This document shows, in pieces, positions 8,759 through 17,774 of a DNA stretch of 64,000 nt. The stretch is from Actinomycetes bacterium (GTDB taxonomy: Bacteria > Actinomycetota > Acidimicrobiia > Acidimicrobiales > Ilumatobacteraceae). The notes beneath the pieces are model-generated. The model was not told the origin of the DNA, made no database searches, and was given only the letters and a program-made list of their open reading frames with translations. The stretch covers positions 20,861-84,860 of the forward strand of contig JANXUF010000149.1 of assembly GCA_025356335.1 (NCBI GenBank). The letters run 5' to 3'. A program made the position numbers and the translations under genes. Position 1 is the first letter of the stretch; each line of letters starts with the position of its first letter.

Positions 8759-9660
8759 CGCTCCGCGTTCGTGGTCCGAAGTGAGCGCACGAAGCGCACG
8801 GAACAGCACGTTGCGCCGATCGCCAGCACCAACAGCAGTGCCAGGTACATGGCGATCCGCAGATCAGACCGATGCGACGGCAATGCCAACTGGCCATAGT
8901 CGGTCTGTACCCCGCCGACGGGCGCAACAGCGACCGCTGCCGCGTCGAGAACAGGGACGACATCGAGCTTGCCGTCGAGTCCTTTGACGATGACGATCGA
9001 TGACTGCGCACCGGGCGTGATCGACCACGAGCTGATTCGCAGCAGAACGTCGGACGAGCCGACGGGTTTGACCTCGACATCGTACGTTCCGGCGACGATC
9101 GGCTGGTAACCGGTCGCCCACGGATAGGTGACGTCGGAGGCGAGCACCGGGCCGCTGACCACCTGCACGTCGACTGCTGGAACGTCAGGCGCAGCATGGA
9201 TGAATCGGACGAGTGACTGACCGGCGGGCGGTGGCGTGAGCGCATCGTCGAATACCTGTGGGGCCAGCCCATCGCGGGTGGTGACCGCGCTGACCGTGAT
9301 GGCACCGCCTGCGGGGACCCCGGCCTCGATATCGAGCAGCGGTGTGGCGCCGGGCTGGGCTGTCGGCATGATCTCGAAGCGATGCAACCCTGTCGGAAGT
9401 GACAGGTAGTGGGTGACATCCTTGAACTTGAGGTCGGTCGCCCACGGCGCACCGTCGACGAGCACGTCGACTGCTTGCGTGTCAGGGGCGAAGTGCCCAA
9501 ACCTCGCCCATCCTGACGTGGCCGCAGCGGCCACCGGTGTGGCGGCGCCGTCCGAGGACGTCGTGGAGGAGGAAGCGGCGGCCGTGCCGACCGCGAGTAG
9601 CGGCGCGGCCAACAGTGCCACGGCGACGAGCGCTGCCTTGCGGGTGATCATCGATGTCAT
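8755..9660 (-). CDS. DUF4397 surface protein with C-terminal anchor
   Basis: A 301-residue exported protein. A signal peptide (about 1-29, ending AVGTAAASS) is followed by two DUF4397 beta-repeats: WARFGHFAPDTQAVDVLVDG near residue 51 and SLVRFIHAAPDVPAVDVQVV near 149. A C-terminal helix (IAMYLALLLVLAIGATCC) and a basic tail follow, the layout of a sortase substrate. The residues just before the helix are LPSHR, a poor match to LPXTG. It overlaps both neighbours by ATGA, so it is made together with the sortase and is its obvious candidate substrate. The role of DUF4397 is not known. Confidence 0.85.
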   Translation of the reverse strand: MTSMITRKAALVAVALLAAPLLAVGTAAASSSTTSSDGAATPVAAAATSGWARFGHFAPDTQAVDVLVDGAPWATDLKFKDVTHYLSLPTGLHRFEIMPTAQPGATPLLDIEAGVPAGGAITVSAVTTRDGLAPQVFDDALTPPPAGQSLVRFIHAAPDVPAVDVQVVSGPVLASDVTYPWATGYQPIVAGTYDVEVKPVGSSDVLLRISSWSITPGAQSSIVIVKGLDGKLDVVPVLDAAAVAVAPVGGVQTDYGQLALPSHRSDLRIAMYLALLLVLAIGATCCSVRFVRSLRTTNAER

Positions 9661-10943
9661 GAGGTCTCCTTGAGAGGGGTAGGTGTGCTGATACCGCTGT
9701 TGAACTTGTGTGGGGGTGTGGAAATCGGTGCGGGTGACGAACTGACCGATATCGGAGAGTTGGTGGTCTGTGCTTCACCGGTAACAGTGCTGGACACCGG
9801 GCTCAGCGCACACCCACCGAGGAGTTGCGTGTCGATCAGCACCCTGGCGAGGGCGACCCAGGCGCTCAGGTAGTACGACGGTGAGCGGTCGTCGGTCTGT
9901 TCCGCCTGGTCCAGCAGGCTGTCGACCTTGGTGGTCTGGCCGGCGGCCCGTGCCGATGCTGCCGCGGCGATCAGAAACAGGGGATTGTCGCCGGATGTCT
10001 GGGCGCTGCCGTCGAGGTTGGCGGTTGCCGCTCGGCTGTCGATTGCCCTGGACGCGGGCGCCCAGAGAGCTGCTGCGAGCTCGCGGCTCGGCGCATCGCA
10101 TGCTTCTGCAAGGCGAGGAATCGTGCGGAAAGCATCGTAGCTGTAGGCCATCGCCGCCCCGCCAGGTGCGGTCGAGGGCGTCGGCGTTCCGTTGCCGTCG
10201 ACGACCGCCCAGTCCGGCGGAAGGGATCGGCCGCCGTCCGTGACTGTTGACAGCAGTGCCGTCCCGGCGGTGCGGACCTGCGTCCATCTCCCGTCGCTGC
10301 TGGCCTCAGCGAAAAGATCGAATGCGACAGGTGAGAGATAGCTCGGGTTGATGGTGTACGGAAGCGCGGTTGCCCAGGGACCGGCGACGACCACGGGACC
10401 CGATGACGGCTGCACTACTTCCTGCTGGAGCAACGCCGATTCGAGCGACAGCCCGTCGACTCGATACGCCGGAACGGAGAAGCGATCGGCAGCGAGCAGC
10501 AGTGCACGAGCGGCGTCGATGTCTGCGTCGGTCGCTGCATTCCGATCGACGATCGCCCCGTTGACCCAGTGCCAACTCAACGAACCGTTGGTTGCGAGCA
10601 TGTTCGTCCGCGCCCAGTTCCACACAAGCCCGAAGCGGGTGTCGTCGCCGATGGCGACGGCGAGCAACATCGCATATGCCTGACCCTCGCTGACCGTGTC
10701 GCCGTCCGGATCGCGTCGGACCCTGCCGTCGCCCTCGACATACCGGTCGAGAAAATCCCGCGAGGCGTTCACGGCCTTCTCGGTGGGCGACAGCGTGGTC
10801 ACTGAGGTCGAGTTCGGACCGTTGGGCGCGCCGGATGCCTCGGTGCTGCTGCCACGATGGTCCGGCCGCAGCGCCAGTCCGATCGCCAGCAGCCCGAACA
10901 GCGCCACCATGGCGACGAGCAGTTGCGGGACGCGTTTACTCAC
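9657..10943 (-). CDS. Glycoside hydrolase family 8 endoglucanase-like protein
   Basis: Family 8 hydrolases cut beta-1,4-glucans, and in bacterial cellulose operons (BcsZ) they trim the new polymer. The 428-residue protein starts at GTG 10943 with a membrane signal anchor (LLVAMVALFGLLAIGLAL), so it acts outside. The catalytic acid region TVSEGQAYAMLLAV (Glu86) and the Asp-containing NAATDADIDAARALLLA (about 135-151) are the GH8 signatures. Its start overlaps the synthase stop (GTGA), as bcsZ accompanies bcsA elsewhere. The tail (about 395-428) is Ser/Thr/Pro-rich. Substrate is inferred from family and context. Confidence 0.88.
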   Translation of the reverse strand: MSKRVPQLLVAMVALFGLLAIGLALRPDHRGSSTEASGAPNGPNSTSVTTLSPTEKAVNASRDFLDRYVEGDGRVRRDPDGDTVSEGQAYAMLLAVAIGDDTRFGLVWNWARTNMLATNGSLSWHWVNGAIVDRNAATDADIDAARALLLAADRFSVPAYRVDGLSLESALLQQEVVQPSSGPVVVAGPWATALPYTINPSYLSPVAFDLFAEASSDGRWTQVRTAGTALLSTVTDGGRSLPPDWAVVDGNGTPTPSTAPGGAAMAYSYDAFRTIPRLAEACDAPSRELAAALWAPASRAIDSRAATANLDGSAQTSGDNPLFLIAAAASARAAGQTTKVDSLLDQAEQTDDRSPSYYLSAWVALARVLIDTQLLGGCALSPVSSTVTGEAQTTNSPISVSSSPAPISTPPHKFNSGISTPTPLKETS

Positions 10944-12451
10944 GCCGCCACTGTTTCGGTTTCGACGGCGTGGAGGGCTGGGCGGCGCTGCTGGCGGCGA
11001 CCGGCGAGGGCTGGCCAGGCGCCACATGACAGTACGACGACGTGCACCCCGGCGAAGGCGACGTTGTTGAAGGTCGACGGGCTGGGATCGCGGACGAGGC
11101 CGACGAGCATTGCCACGATCAGCGCACTCCCGTAGATCATCGTGAATCCGACCGGCCGGAACTGTCTGCCACTCTCGCCGTGCTTCGGGGTGACGACGAA
11201 GCGGCCCCGACGACGGAAGATCACTCGGCCGAGCGAACGGACATGGACACCGAATGTCGCCGAGCTCAGAGCGAACGCCGAGAAGGTGAATGCTCCGCCG
11301 GATGCCACCGCGACCGTTGTCAAGGAGGCGGCGAAGTACGGGCCGAAATGGAGGATGAAGTCGTCGGTCCCGACCGAACCAATCGGCTGGATGCCGAACA
11401 GCAGCCGCAGGACCGGCATCGTCATATACAGCATGACCGTCCAGCCGGACAGGAAGTAGATGGAGGAGGAGAAATACTGGATGCGCTGGCGCCACGGCAA
11501 CGTCGAGCGCAACACGCGGGGGAAGCCGCCGAGGCATCCCTGCGCCCAACGGCGCTGCTGGCTCACGTACGACGACATGTCCTCAGGACCGAGTCCGGTT
11601 GCCAGAACCTCCGACACGTACTCCGACTTCCAACCGCGTTCGTGTAGTTCGATCGACAGCGCGAAGTCTTCCGTCAAGGAGTCCTCGGGGAAACCGTTGA
11701 CCTCCTCGAGTGCGTCCCGTCGGAAGACGACGTTTGTTCCGCAGCAGAACATCGATCCCTTGGAAGCCTTGCCTCTGGCGATCACTCCGAAGAACAGTTC
11801 CTGCTGTGCCGCAGCGGCTGCGGCAATCGGCGAGTCCGCCTTGTTTCCGTAATACTGCGGCGTCTGCACGAAGGCGACCTTTTCGTCGGCGAACGCTCCC
11901 ATCGTCGCTTCGAGGAACCGCTCGTCCGGTACGTGATCACAGTCGAAGACTGCGACGAACGGAGAATCCGTGATGCCCAATGCGTTGTTGATGTTGCCGG
12001 CCTTGGCACCATTGCGCCCGGTCCGATGGATGTAGTTGACGCCCATGCGCTTGGCCAGTCCGGCCATCGCTTCGCTGCCGCCGTCGTCGAGCAGGTGGAC
12101 TCTGACATCGGCACCGCGCAGCCTCGTGGCTGCGGCGACGGTCGGAGCAACGATGTCGAGCGGCTCGTTGTAGACGGGGATGAAGATGTCGACGGTCGGC
12201 TTGGGGCCGATCCAGGAGCCGGCAGGTCCGTGATGACGGTCGCTCCACACGGTCCACCAGAACGTTGCACCCTGCAGCAGGTTGAAACACTCAGCGAGCA
12301 ACAGTGCCGCGTAGAGGTACGGGTTGCTGGCGTTGTCGAAGTTGAGCAGCCACTGGAAGTACCACAGCGTCAGCAGTACGTTGAGAGCGATGGCCAGCCG
12401 TACGGTTGGGCGGTGGGGGATCTCGCTCGGATCCCACGTTGCCGCATTCAT
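10940..12451 (-). CDS. Cellulose synthase-like family 2 glycosyltransferase
   Basis: A processive membrane beta-glycosyltransferase. Two N-terminal helices (about 17-65) precede a GT-A domain with all expected motifs: LLDDGG (Asp122), FDCDH (170-173), LTED (259-262) and the QQRRW box (298-302). Four or more C-terminal helices and a basic cytoplasmic tail follow. 503 residues is shorter than BcsA and there is no PilZ-type c-di-GMP domain. Overlaps with the GT39-like gene upstream and GH8 downstream make this the polymer-forming enzyme of the operon. Beta-glucan is the best guess. Confidence 0.9.
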   Translation of the reverse strand: MNAATWDPSEIPHRPTVRLAIALNVLLTLWYFQWLLNFDNASNPYLYAALLLAECFNLLQGATFWWTVWSDRHHGPAGSWIGPKPTVDIFIPVYNEPLDIVAPTVAAATRLRGADVRVHLLDDGGSEAMAGLAKRMGVNYIHRTGRNGAKAGNINNALGITDSPFVAVFDCDHVPDERFLEATMGAFADEKVAFVQTPQYYGNKADSPIAAAAAAQQELFFGVIARGKASKGSMFCCGTNVVFRRDALEEVNGFPEDSLTEDFALSIELHERGWKSEYVSEVLATGLGPEDMSSYVSQQRRWAQGCLGGFPRVLRSTLPWRQRIQYFSSSIYFLSGWTVMLYMTMPVLRLLFGIQPIGSVGTDDFILHFGPYFAASLTTVAVASGGAFTFSAFALSSATFGVHVRSLGRVIFRRRGRFVVTPKHGESGRQFRPVGFTMIYGSALIVAMLVGLVRDPSPSTFNNVAFAGVHVVVLSCGAWPALAGRRQQRRPALHAVETETVAA

Positions 12452-14952
12452 GAGAGTTCCCAGACGCTGACCTGGGCGTAGTTGTACCGCGCTTCGAGCT
12501 TCATGCCCTCGTTCTCCAGTTTCTGTATGGCTGTTGCCATGTCGGACCCGGCTGCGTCACTATCGGAGAAGCTCGCCGCCTCGAGCAGGAAGACCTTGCC
12601 CGTCGGCTTCGTCGGCACTCCGTCTTCCAGCGGAGCAACGCTGATACCCGGGCTGTAGTACTCGAGTACGTAGTCCATGTAGTGCGGCGCGTAGATCAAT
12701 TGATCGCCGGGTAGCGCCTGCTCCTGTACCCGTCGAACAGCCTCCCGGTACTGGTACAGGCGAGGATTGTCGGTCGAGGTCTCCTGCATCAACAGCGCAG
12801 CGACCATCGACAGCAGCAACCCGCCGATGACGACGTGCTGGATGCGCCTCGACGACACGACCGTGGTGACGCCGGCAGCGAGCAGGAGGAAGAGCAGCGG
12901 AACCGCACCGGCGACGTAGCGGACTTCGGCGAGGCTGCGGCTCTTCGCAGCGATGAAGCTCGCCCCGAATATGGTCAGTACCGGCAGGCCGGCGATGATC
13001 AACAGTGAACGGTTGGCGTTGCGGCGCGGTTGGCCGAGCAGCAGCAGCAGGATCAGCAGGCCGATCGGCCACAGTGCGACGAGGCGGGTGGTCAACTGCG
13101 TCGGTTGATAGCCCCAGATCGCCCATTGGATGTTCGTCAGCAGTCCATAGATACCCGGCGCTGGAACGACGGCCGAACCGGCGGACAGCGTTGACGCGCT
13201 GAAACCATTCCCGGTCTGCTGGTTGTGAACCGCTTGGTGCAAGGCGAACGGAATGAGCGGAACGTACAGCAGCAGCTGCACGCCGATCGAGAGAGCAAGT
13301 GGCTTGACGAGCGCGCCGATTCCGGGACCATTGCGCCGACGCCGGCGTGCGGCGATCGCCAGCAAGAACACCAGCATCGTTGCGCCCACGTGCAACACCG
13401 AGAAATACTGCGTGTAGACCAGCGCCACGCAGCACGCTGTGAAGAGCACCCAGTAGCGAGCGGATGCACCTTTGAGGATCCGTGCCTGGGCATAGACGAT
13501 GACCAATGCCAGCAGCATGAACTGCGCGTACATGCGTGCTTCCTGGCCGTACCACACGGCGAGCGGGGCGACCGTGCCGATCGCCGCGGCATACAGCCCG
13601 GCGCGACGGTCGAAGAGTTCCTTTCCGGTGATATAGAGCATCGGGATGAGCAGCGAGCCGATGATCACTTCGGGGAGCCTGAGGGCAAACTCGCTGTCGC
13701 CGACGACTCTGACGTCCACCCAGAGAAGAATCTGCGACAGCGGTGGATGATTGTCCTGCGAATAGATCAGTCGGAGCATCTGCACGAACGGCAGTCGCGC
13801 CTGGTGAGCGCTCGTTGCCTCGTCGAGCCACAGTCCTCTGAACGCCAGCAGTCGCAGCGTCACGGCCAGACCCGTCAGCCCTGTGACGACTCGGCGTGCG
13901 GTGCGCTCGGATGTATCGAGCTGACGAATCTGAACGACAATGGGCCGCCGACGTTGCCGCTCGAGCACAACGAGCGCGGAGAATCCTGCGAGGCCGAGCG
14001 CTCCGACACCGCCGGCGCCGGCGCTCAACAGTGTGAGGACGCCACCGGCTGTCAACAGCCGGTTCGCAGCTGTCGCCCCGATGCCGAACTCGGTACTGGC
14101 CGAACGGACGAGTAACAGGCGGACGAGGGCGAGCGCACCGATCGAGCCGAAGAACAGGACTACCAGCAGCGCCACCGTGACCGACGCTGTGCTCACGCCG
14201 ATGCCGGCGAGGGTCGCTGCAAGTACGCCGGACGTGATTGCTCTTCCGGCGCGGGCGGGCTCGCTGAGTGCTGAGGGCCAGATCGCGAGCGACACGAAAT
14301 AGAGCGCAAGGCCGACAGGAACGGCGAGCATGAACTCCGCGGCCGGCCGCTCGATCGATCGAGTGGCGATCGCCGCAATCGCGACGATGGCGGTCGCCAG
14401 CACGGCTTGATCCACGAGCCGTACACGACGAGCACGAGTGCTCGACAGCGATTCACCGTCGGCATTCATGTCGAACAGGAGCGCGAGGGTGACCCAGCCG
14501 AGGATCAGCTGGCCGACGGCACCAACCGCTGTGGAGGATCCACTGGTGACGAGCGTGCCGAGCCCGGTGACCCCTCCCGCGGCCAAACCGCAGCCGATGA
14601 GCCGAGGTGCGGACTGCCAGTGGTGGCGTCCGGCCTGTCCGGTACCTCCCTCACGGCTCGCGTCGGGTTGGGCGTCAGAATGTTGACGGACGCGTAGTCC
14701 GAAGAGTCCTACTGCCGCAGCAGCGACCGCGCCTGACAGCGCTCCGCGACCGAGGTTTGTCTGTAGCGCGACGGCACCGAGTCCAACTGCGCCTGCCGGC
14801 ACGACAGCCCATGCTAGGTTCCCGACCCCGACGAGGCCAGGGGCGTCAGGGGAGCCGGCGCGTTCTGCAATGAGCGAATCAGAGGAGGACGCGTCGTCCT
14901 CACCCCGTCCCTCTTGCTCTGCCGGCAGGCGGAGTTGATCGACGAGACTCAC
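12448..14952 (-). CDS. GT39/ArnT-like polytopic membrane glycosyltransferase
   Basis: An 834-residue integral membrane protein. The C-terminal part (from about 375) resembles PMT/ArnT-type transferases that move a sugar from a polyprenyl-phosphate carrier: the catalytic loop GLWLDEATSAHQARL, then NHPPLSQILLWV and WYGQEARMYAQ. About 370 preceding residues form an extra set of helices without a recognised family. GTG 14952 overlaps the polyprenyl-sugar synthase stop (GTGA), so the neighbour likely makes its lipid-linked sugar donor. The acceptor (protein, glycan or lipid) is unknown. Confidence 0.85.
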   Translation of the reverse strand: MSLVDQLRLPAEQEGRGEDDASSSDSLIAERAGSPDAPGLVGVGNLAWAVVPAGAVGLGAVALQTNLGRGALSGAVAAAAVGLFGLRVRQHSDAQPDASREGGTGQAGRHHWQSAPRLIGCGLAAGGVTGLGTLVTSGSSTAVGAVGQLILGWVTLALLFDMNADGESLSSTRARRVRLVDQAVLATAIVAIAAIATRSIERPAAEFMLAVPVGLALYFVSLAIWPSALSEPARAGRAITSGVLAATLAGIGVSTASVTVALLVVLFFGSIGALALVRLLLVRSASTEFGIGATAANRLLTAGGVLTLLSAGAGGVGALGLAGFSALVVLERQRRRPIVVQIRQLDTSERTARRVVTGLTGLAVTLRLLAFRGLWLDEATSAHQARLPFVQMLRLIYSQDNHPPLSQILLWVDVRVVGDSEFALRLPEVIIGSLLIPMLYITGKELFDRRAGLYAAAIGTVAPLAVWYGQEARMYAQFMLLALVIVYAQARILKGASARYWVLFTACCVALVYTQYFSVLHVGATMLVFLLAIAARRRRRNGPGIGALVKPLALSIGVQLLLYVPLIPFALHQAVHNQQTGNGFSASTLSAGSAVVPAPGIYGLLTNIQWAIWGYQPTQLTTRLVALWPIGLLILLLLLGQPRRNANRSLLIIAGLPVLTIFGASFIAAKSRSLAEVRYVAGAVPLLFLLLAAGVTTVVSSRRIQHVVIGGLLLSMVAALLMQETSTDNPRLYQYREAVRRVQEQALPGDQLIYAPHYMDYVLEYYSPGISVAPLEDGVPTKPTGKVFLLEAASFSDSDAAGSDMATAIQKLENEGMKLEARYNYAQVSVWELS

Positions 14953-16070
14953 GAAGTGGGCCTGACGAGTCTGCGTTGACGGTGCCCGGCGTCGCTTCTT
15001 GCAGGGTCGTTGCGGACGTTGTCGTTGCGGCGCGTGAAGATCGAATGCAATTGTCCGTTGACGGCGATGGCCTCGTCGTCTTCGAAATCGTCGATGTCGT
15101 CGCAGGACTCGTTCGGCGATTTCACGGCACTGATGAGCGCCATCGACTCTCCGCCACGGGTGTCGCTTACGACGTACAGCGGTCGACCGAGCGACTCGTC
15201 GAAGATGCGCGAGACGTATTCGCCGAGGATGCCGATGGCCAGCAGTTGTGCGCCACCGAAGACCGCGGCTACTGACCAGGACGAGAGCGAGCGATAGGAA
15301 CGCTTGGTCGTGATAGTCAACAAACCGCTGGTGACGCCACCGGCGGTCCCACCGACGAGGAACACGACGCCACAGAACACGGGTGCCCGCAGCGGTACCT
15401 TCGAATAGCCGACGACGCCGTCGTTCGCCAGCCGGAGCATTTTTCGGAGGGTGTAGCTCGTTGATCCGGCTCGTCGTGCCGGACGCTGGTACTCGACACC
15501 GATCTGGCGGAATCCGAGCCATGCGAACATGCCTCGTACATACCGATTTCGCTCCGGCATCTGCTTCATCGCTTCGACAACGGCACGGTCTATGAGCCGG
15601 AAGTCACCCACCTGTTCTGGAATGTCGACACTCGACATACGCTTCAACAGCTTGTAGAAGAGCCCAGCCGACAGACGCTTGAAGCGGGTGTCCTCGTCAC
15701 GATCGACGCGCTGGCCGTAGACGACGTCGTACCCCTCGCGCCAGCGCCGGGCCATGTCGAGTACCACTGCAGGTGGGTCCTGCAGATCGGCATCCATGAT
15801 GACCACTGCGTCGCCTTTGGCAGTGTCCAGTCCGGCGGTGACGGCCACCTGATGACCGAAGTTGCGTGAGAGCCGAACGATTCTGCATCGGGTGTCTCGG
15901 GCCGCCTGCTCGCCGAGGATGCGCCAACTGTCGTCGATGCTGCCGTCGTCGACGAAGATGAATTCGACGGTGCCGTCAAGCTGGTCACATAAAGAATCAA
16001 GAGCCTCGAAGAGATGCGATAGAACCTCTTCTTCGTTGTGTACGGGAACGACTATTGAATAGGTCGGCAT
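14949..16070 (-). CDS. Family 2 glycosyltransferase, polyprenyl-phosphate sugar synthase type
   Basis: A 373-residue DPM1/GtrB-like enzyme that transfers a hexose from a nucleotide sugar to undecaprenyl phosphate. It has an N-terminal GT-A domain (YSIVVPVHNEEE, FIFVDDGSIDDSW, VIMDADLQDPP, RRAGSTSYTLRKM) and two C-terminal helices (PVFCGVVFLVGGTAGG; VAAVFGGAQLLAIGILGEY). A soluble Asp/Arg-rich tail is extra. The start at ATG 16070 is fixed by a strong GGAGGA site eight bases upstream; a longer frame is not needed. First gene of the seven-gene surface operon. Confidence 0.9.
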   Translation of the reverse strand: MPTYSIVVPVHNEEEVLSHLFEALDSLCDQLDGTVEFIFVDDGSIDDSWRILGEQAARDTRCRIVRLSRNFGHQVAVTAGLDTAKGDAVVIMDADLQDPPAVVLDMARRWREGYDVVYGQRVDRDEDTRFKRLSAGLFYKLLKRMSSVDIPEQVGDFRLIDRAVVEAMKQMPERNRYVRGMFAWLGFRQIGVEYQRPARRAGSTSYTLRKMLRLANDGVVGYSKVPLRAPVFCGVVFLVGGTAGGVTSGLLTITTKRSYRSLSSWSVAAVFGGAQLLAIGILGEYVSRIFDESLGRPLYVVSDTRGGESMALISAVKSPNESCDDIDDFEDDEAIAVNGQLHSIFTRRNDNVRNDPARSDAGHRQRRLVRPTS

Positions 16071-16483
16071 CGGCGACTTCCTCCATGGGTGAACGTGAGC
16101 AGGCAGTGCCGGTTCAGGCAACGGACTTCGTGCGGTCACTTCGTATACGTTGAGCCTTCCGATTCCGGATGCTGTGACCCATTTCCCGTTTAAAACAAGG
16201 ATTGCGTCGGTTCTGTCGGTGCGGTCGACGCACGGCGGTCCGGTGATCACGCTCGGTCGATAGACGGCCGATTTGCGCAGCAATCCAACCCCGTCGCGTA
16301 ACTCTCAGGAAATCTCATGTTTACGAAGATTCGTTCAATTCTTTTCCAGAAGTGTCGAGATGGCGACAATTTGTCGAACATCGACTCAGAACATTGCTGT
16401 GGAAAGGCTTTGCTCTCTAGCACGGAAAGCGCTATTCTCGATTCTCTCAGCGGTGTTGCGATGATGGTCGTACCATTGCGTAC
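16071..16483. other. Divergent promoter region between two glycan operons
   Basis: A 413-base gap between divergent operons, clearly AT-richer than its surroundings from about 16290 to 16450. The ribosome site of the minus operon lies at its left end. No known operator, riboswitch or small gene was recognised. A 5-bp hairpin (ATGGT/ACCAT, 16464-16476) precedes the plus-strand start. It probably holds promoters for both operons, but I cannot assign -35/-10 boxes. Confidence 0.45.
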
Positions 16484-17617
16484 GTGTCCGAACAACGGGT
16501 TGCCGAGCTGCCGGGTGCCGAGCTGGAGGTCGTCGAACAACAGGACGCTCACGTCGCGCTGCGGATCGCCGTACTTTCGCCGATTGCCTGGCGAACCCCG
16601 CCGCTGCACTACGGACCGTGGGAGTTGTTCGCTTCGCTGCTCGCCGACGGGCTCGTTGCCAACGGTCATCAGGTGACGCTGTTCGCGACCGGCGATTCGT
16701 CGACAACGGCAACGCTTCGAAGTACCGCACCGCGTGGATGGTCCGACGTCGCCGGCGTCGACACCAAGGTCGCAGAGTGCACGCACATCGCCAATCTGTT
16801 CGAACACGCAGCCGACTTCGACATCATCCACAACGGGTTCGATTTCCTGCCGCTGACGTACAGCAGTCTCGTCGATACGCCGGTCGTCACGACGATCCAC
16901 GGGTTCTCCTCCGAGCAGATCGTTCCTGTCTACGAACGGTACGACGATTCGACGACCTATGTCGCCATCAGCGACTCGAACCGCCATCCGAGACTGCACT
17001 ATGCGGCGACGATCCATCACGGCATCGACATCGGTTCGTTCGCCGTCCACCCCGATCCCAGCGGGCACCTGTTGTTTTTCGGTCGAATACATCCGGACAA
17101 GGGCACGGCCCAGGCGATCGAGGTCGCCAGGCGTTGCGGACGGCGACTGGTGATCGCCGGCATCATCCAAGACGAACGGTATTTTCGTGAGCAGGTCGCA
17201 CCTCATCTGGACAACGACAGCGTCAGCTACGTCGGGCCCGTCGGTGCTGACCGCCGGGCGGCGGTGCTCGGTGAGGCTCATGCACTGCTGCACCTCATCG
17301 ACTTCGAGGAACCCTTCGGTTACAGCGTGGTCGAGGCGATGGCGTGTGGGACGCCGGTGGTCGCCTACGATCGCGGCTCGATGGCCGAACTGATCGACGA
17401 CGGATCGACCGGTTTCGTCGTCGAGGGCATCGATGCCGCCATCCGTGCCGTCGAGCGGTGCGGCGGTCTCGATCGTCAGGCGATACGTGCCGTTGCCGCC
17501 CGACGATTCAGCGTGGCGACGATGATCGAGTGTTACGAAGCCGTCTACCGCGCCGTGCTCGACGCCGGCCGACGCCAGTCGACGCCCGTCGACGTCAGCG
17601 CGACACCGACGACGTGA
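16484..17617 (+). CDS. Family 4 glycosyltransferase
   Basis: A GT-B fold transferase using a nucleotide sugar. The N-terminal acceptor domain holds GPWELFASLLADGLVANGH (about 44-62), and the C-terminal donor domain holds LLFFGRIHPDKGTAQAIEVA (about 199-218) and the family EX7E motif in EPFGYSVVEAMACGTPVVAY (about 273-292). GTG 16484 gives about 25 extra residues before RIAVLSPIAWRTPPLHYG; no clear ribosome site is seen. First gene of a plus-strand cluster with another GT4, a toroid protein and GH130, pointing to one oligosaccharide. Confidence 0.87.
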   Translation: MSEQRVAELPGAELEVVEQQDAHVALRIAVLSPIAWRTPPLHYGPWELFASLLADGLVANGHQVTLFATGDSSTTATLRSTAPRGWSDVAGVDTKVAECTHIANLFEHAADFDIIHNGFDFLPLTYSSLVDTPVVTTIHGFSSEQIVPVYERYDDSTTYVAISDSNRHPRLHYAATIHHGIDIGSFAVHPDPSGHLLFFGRIHPDKGTAQAIEVARRCGRRLVIAGIIQDERYFREQVAPHLDNDSVSYVGPVGADRRAAVLGEAHALLHLIDFEEPFGYSVVEAMACGTPVVAYDRGSMAELIDDGSTGFVVEGIDAAIRAVERCGGLDRQAIRAVAARRFSVATMIECYEAVYRAVLDAGRRQSTPVDVSATPTT

Positions 17618-17774
17618 CACATCGGACGCGCCGGGTTCGGACGGTCGCCGAGTCCCGGAGGGTAGACTGGGGGTTCTTCTCAGGAAGAGTCGCCTCGTTT
17701 GGGCAGGATTGCCGTTCGCGCTGTCGCCCCGTGCAGGCTCGACGCCTCGACCTGCTCGACTCGAAGGAGTCATG

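Noticed and set aside
15076..15522. Longer N-terminus (about 190 codons) for the GT39-like gene
   Set aside because: Arg-rich and overlapping the polyprenyl sugar synthase; GTG 14952 with a GTGA overlap fits better.
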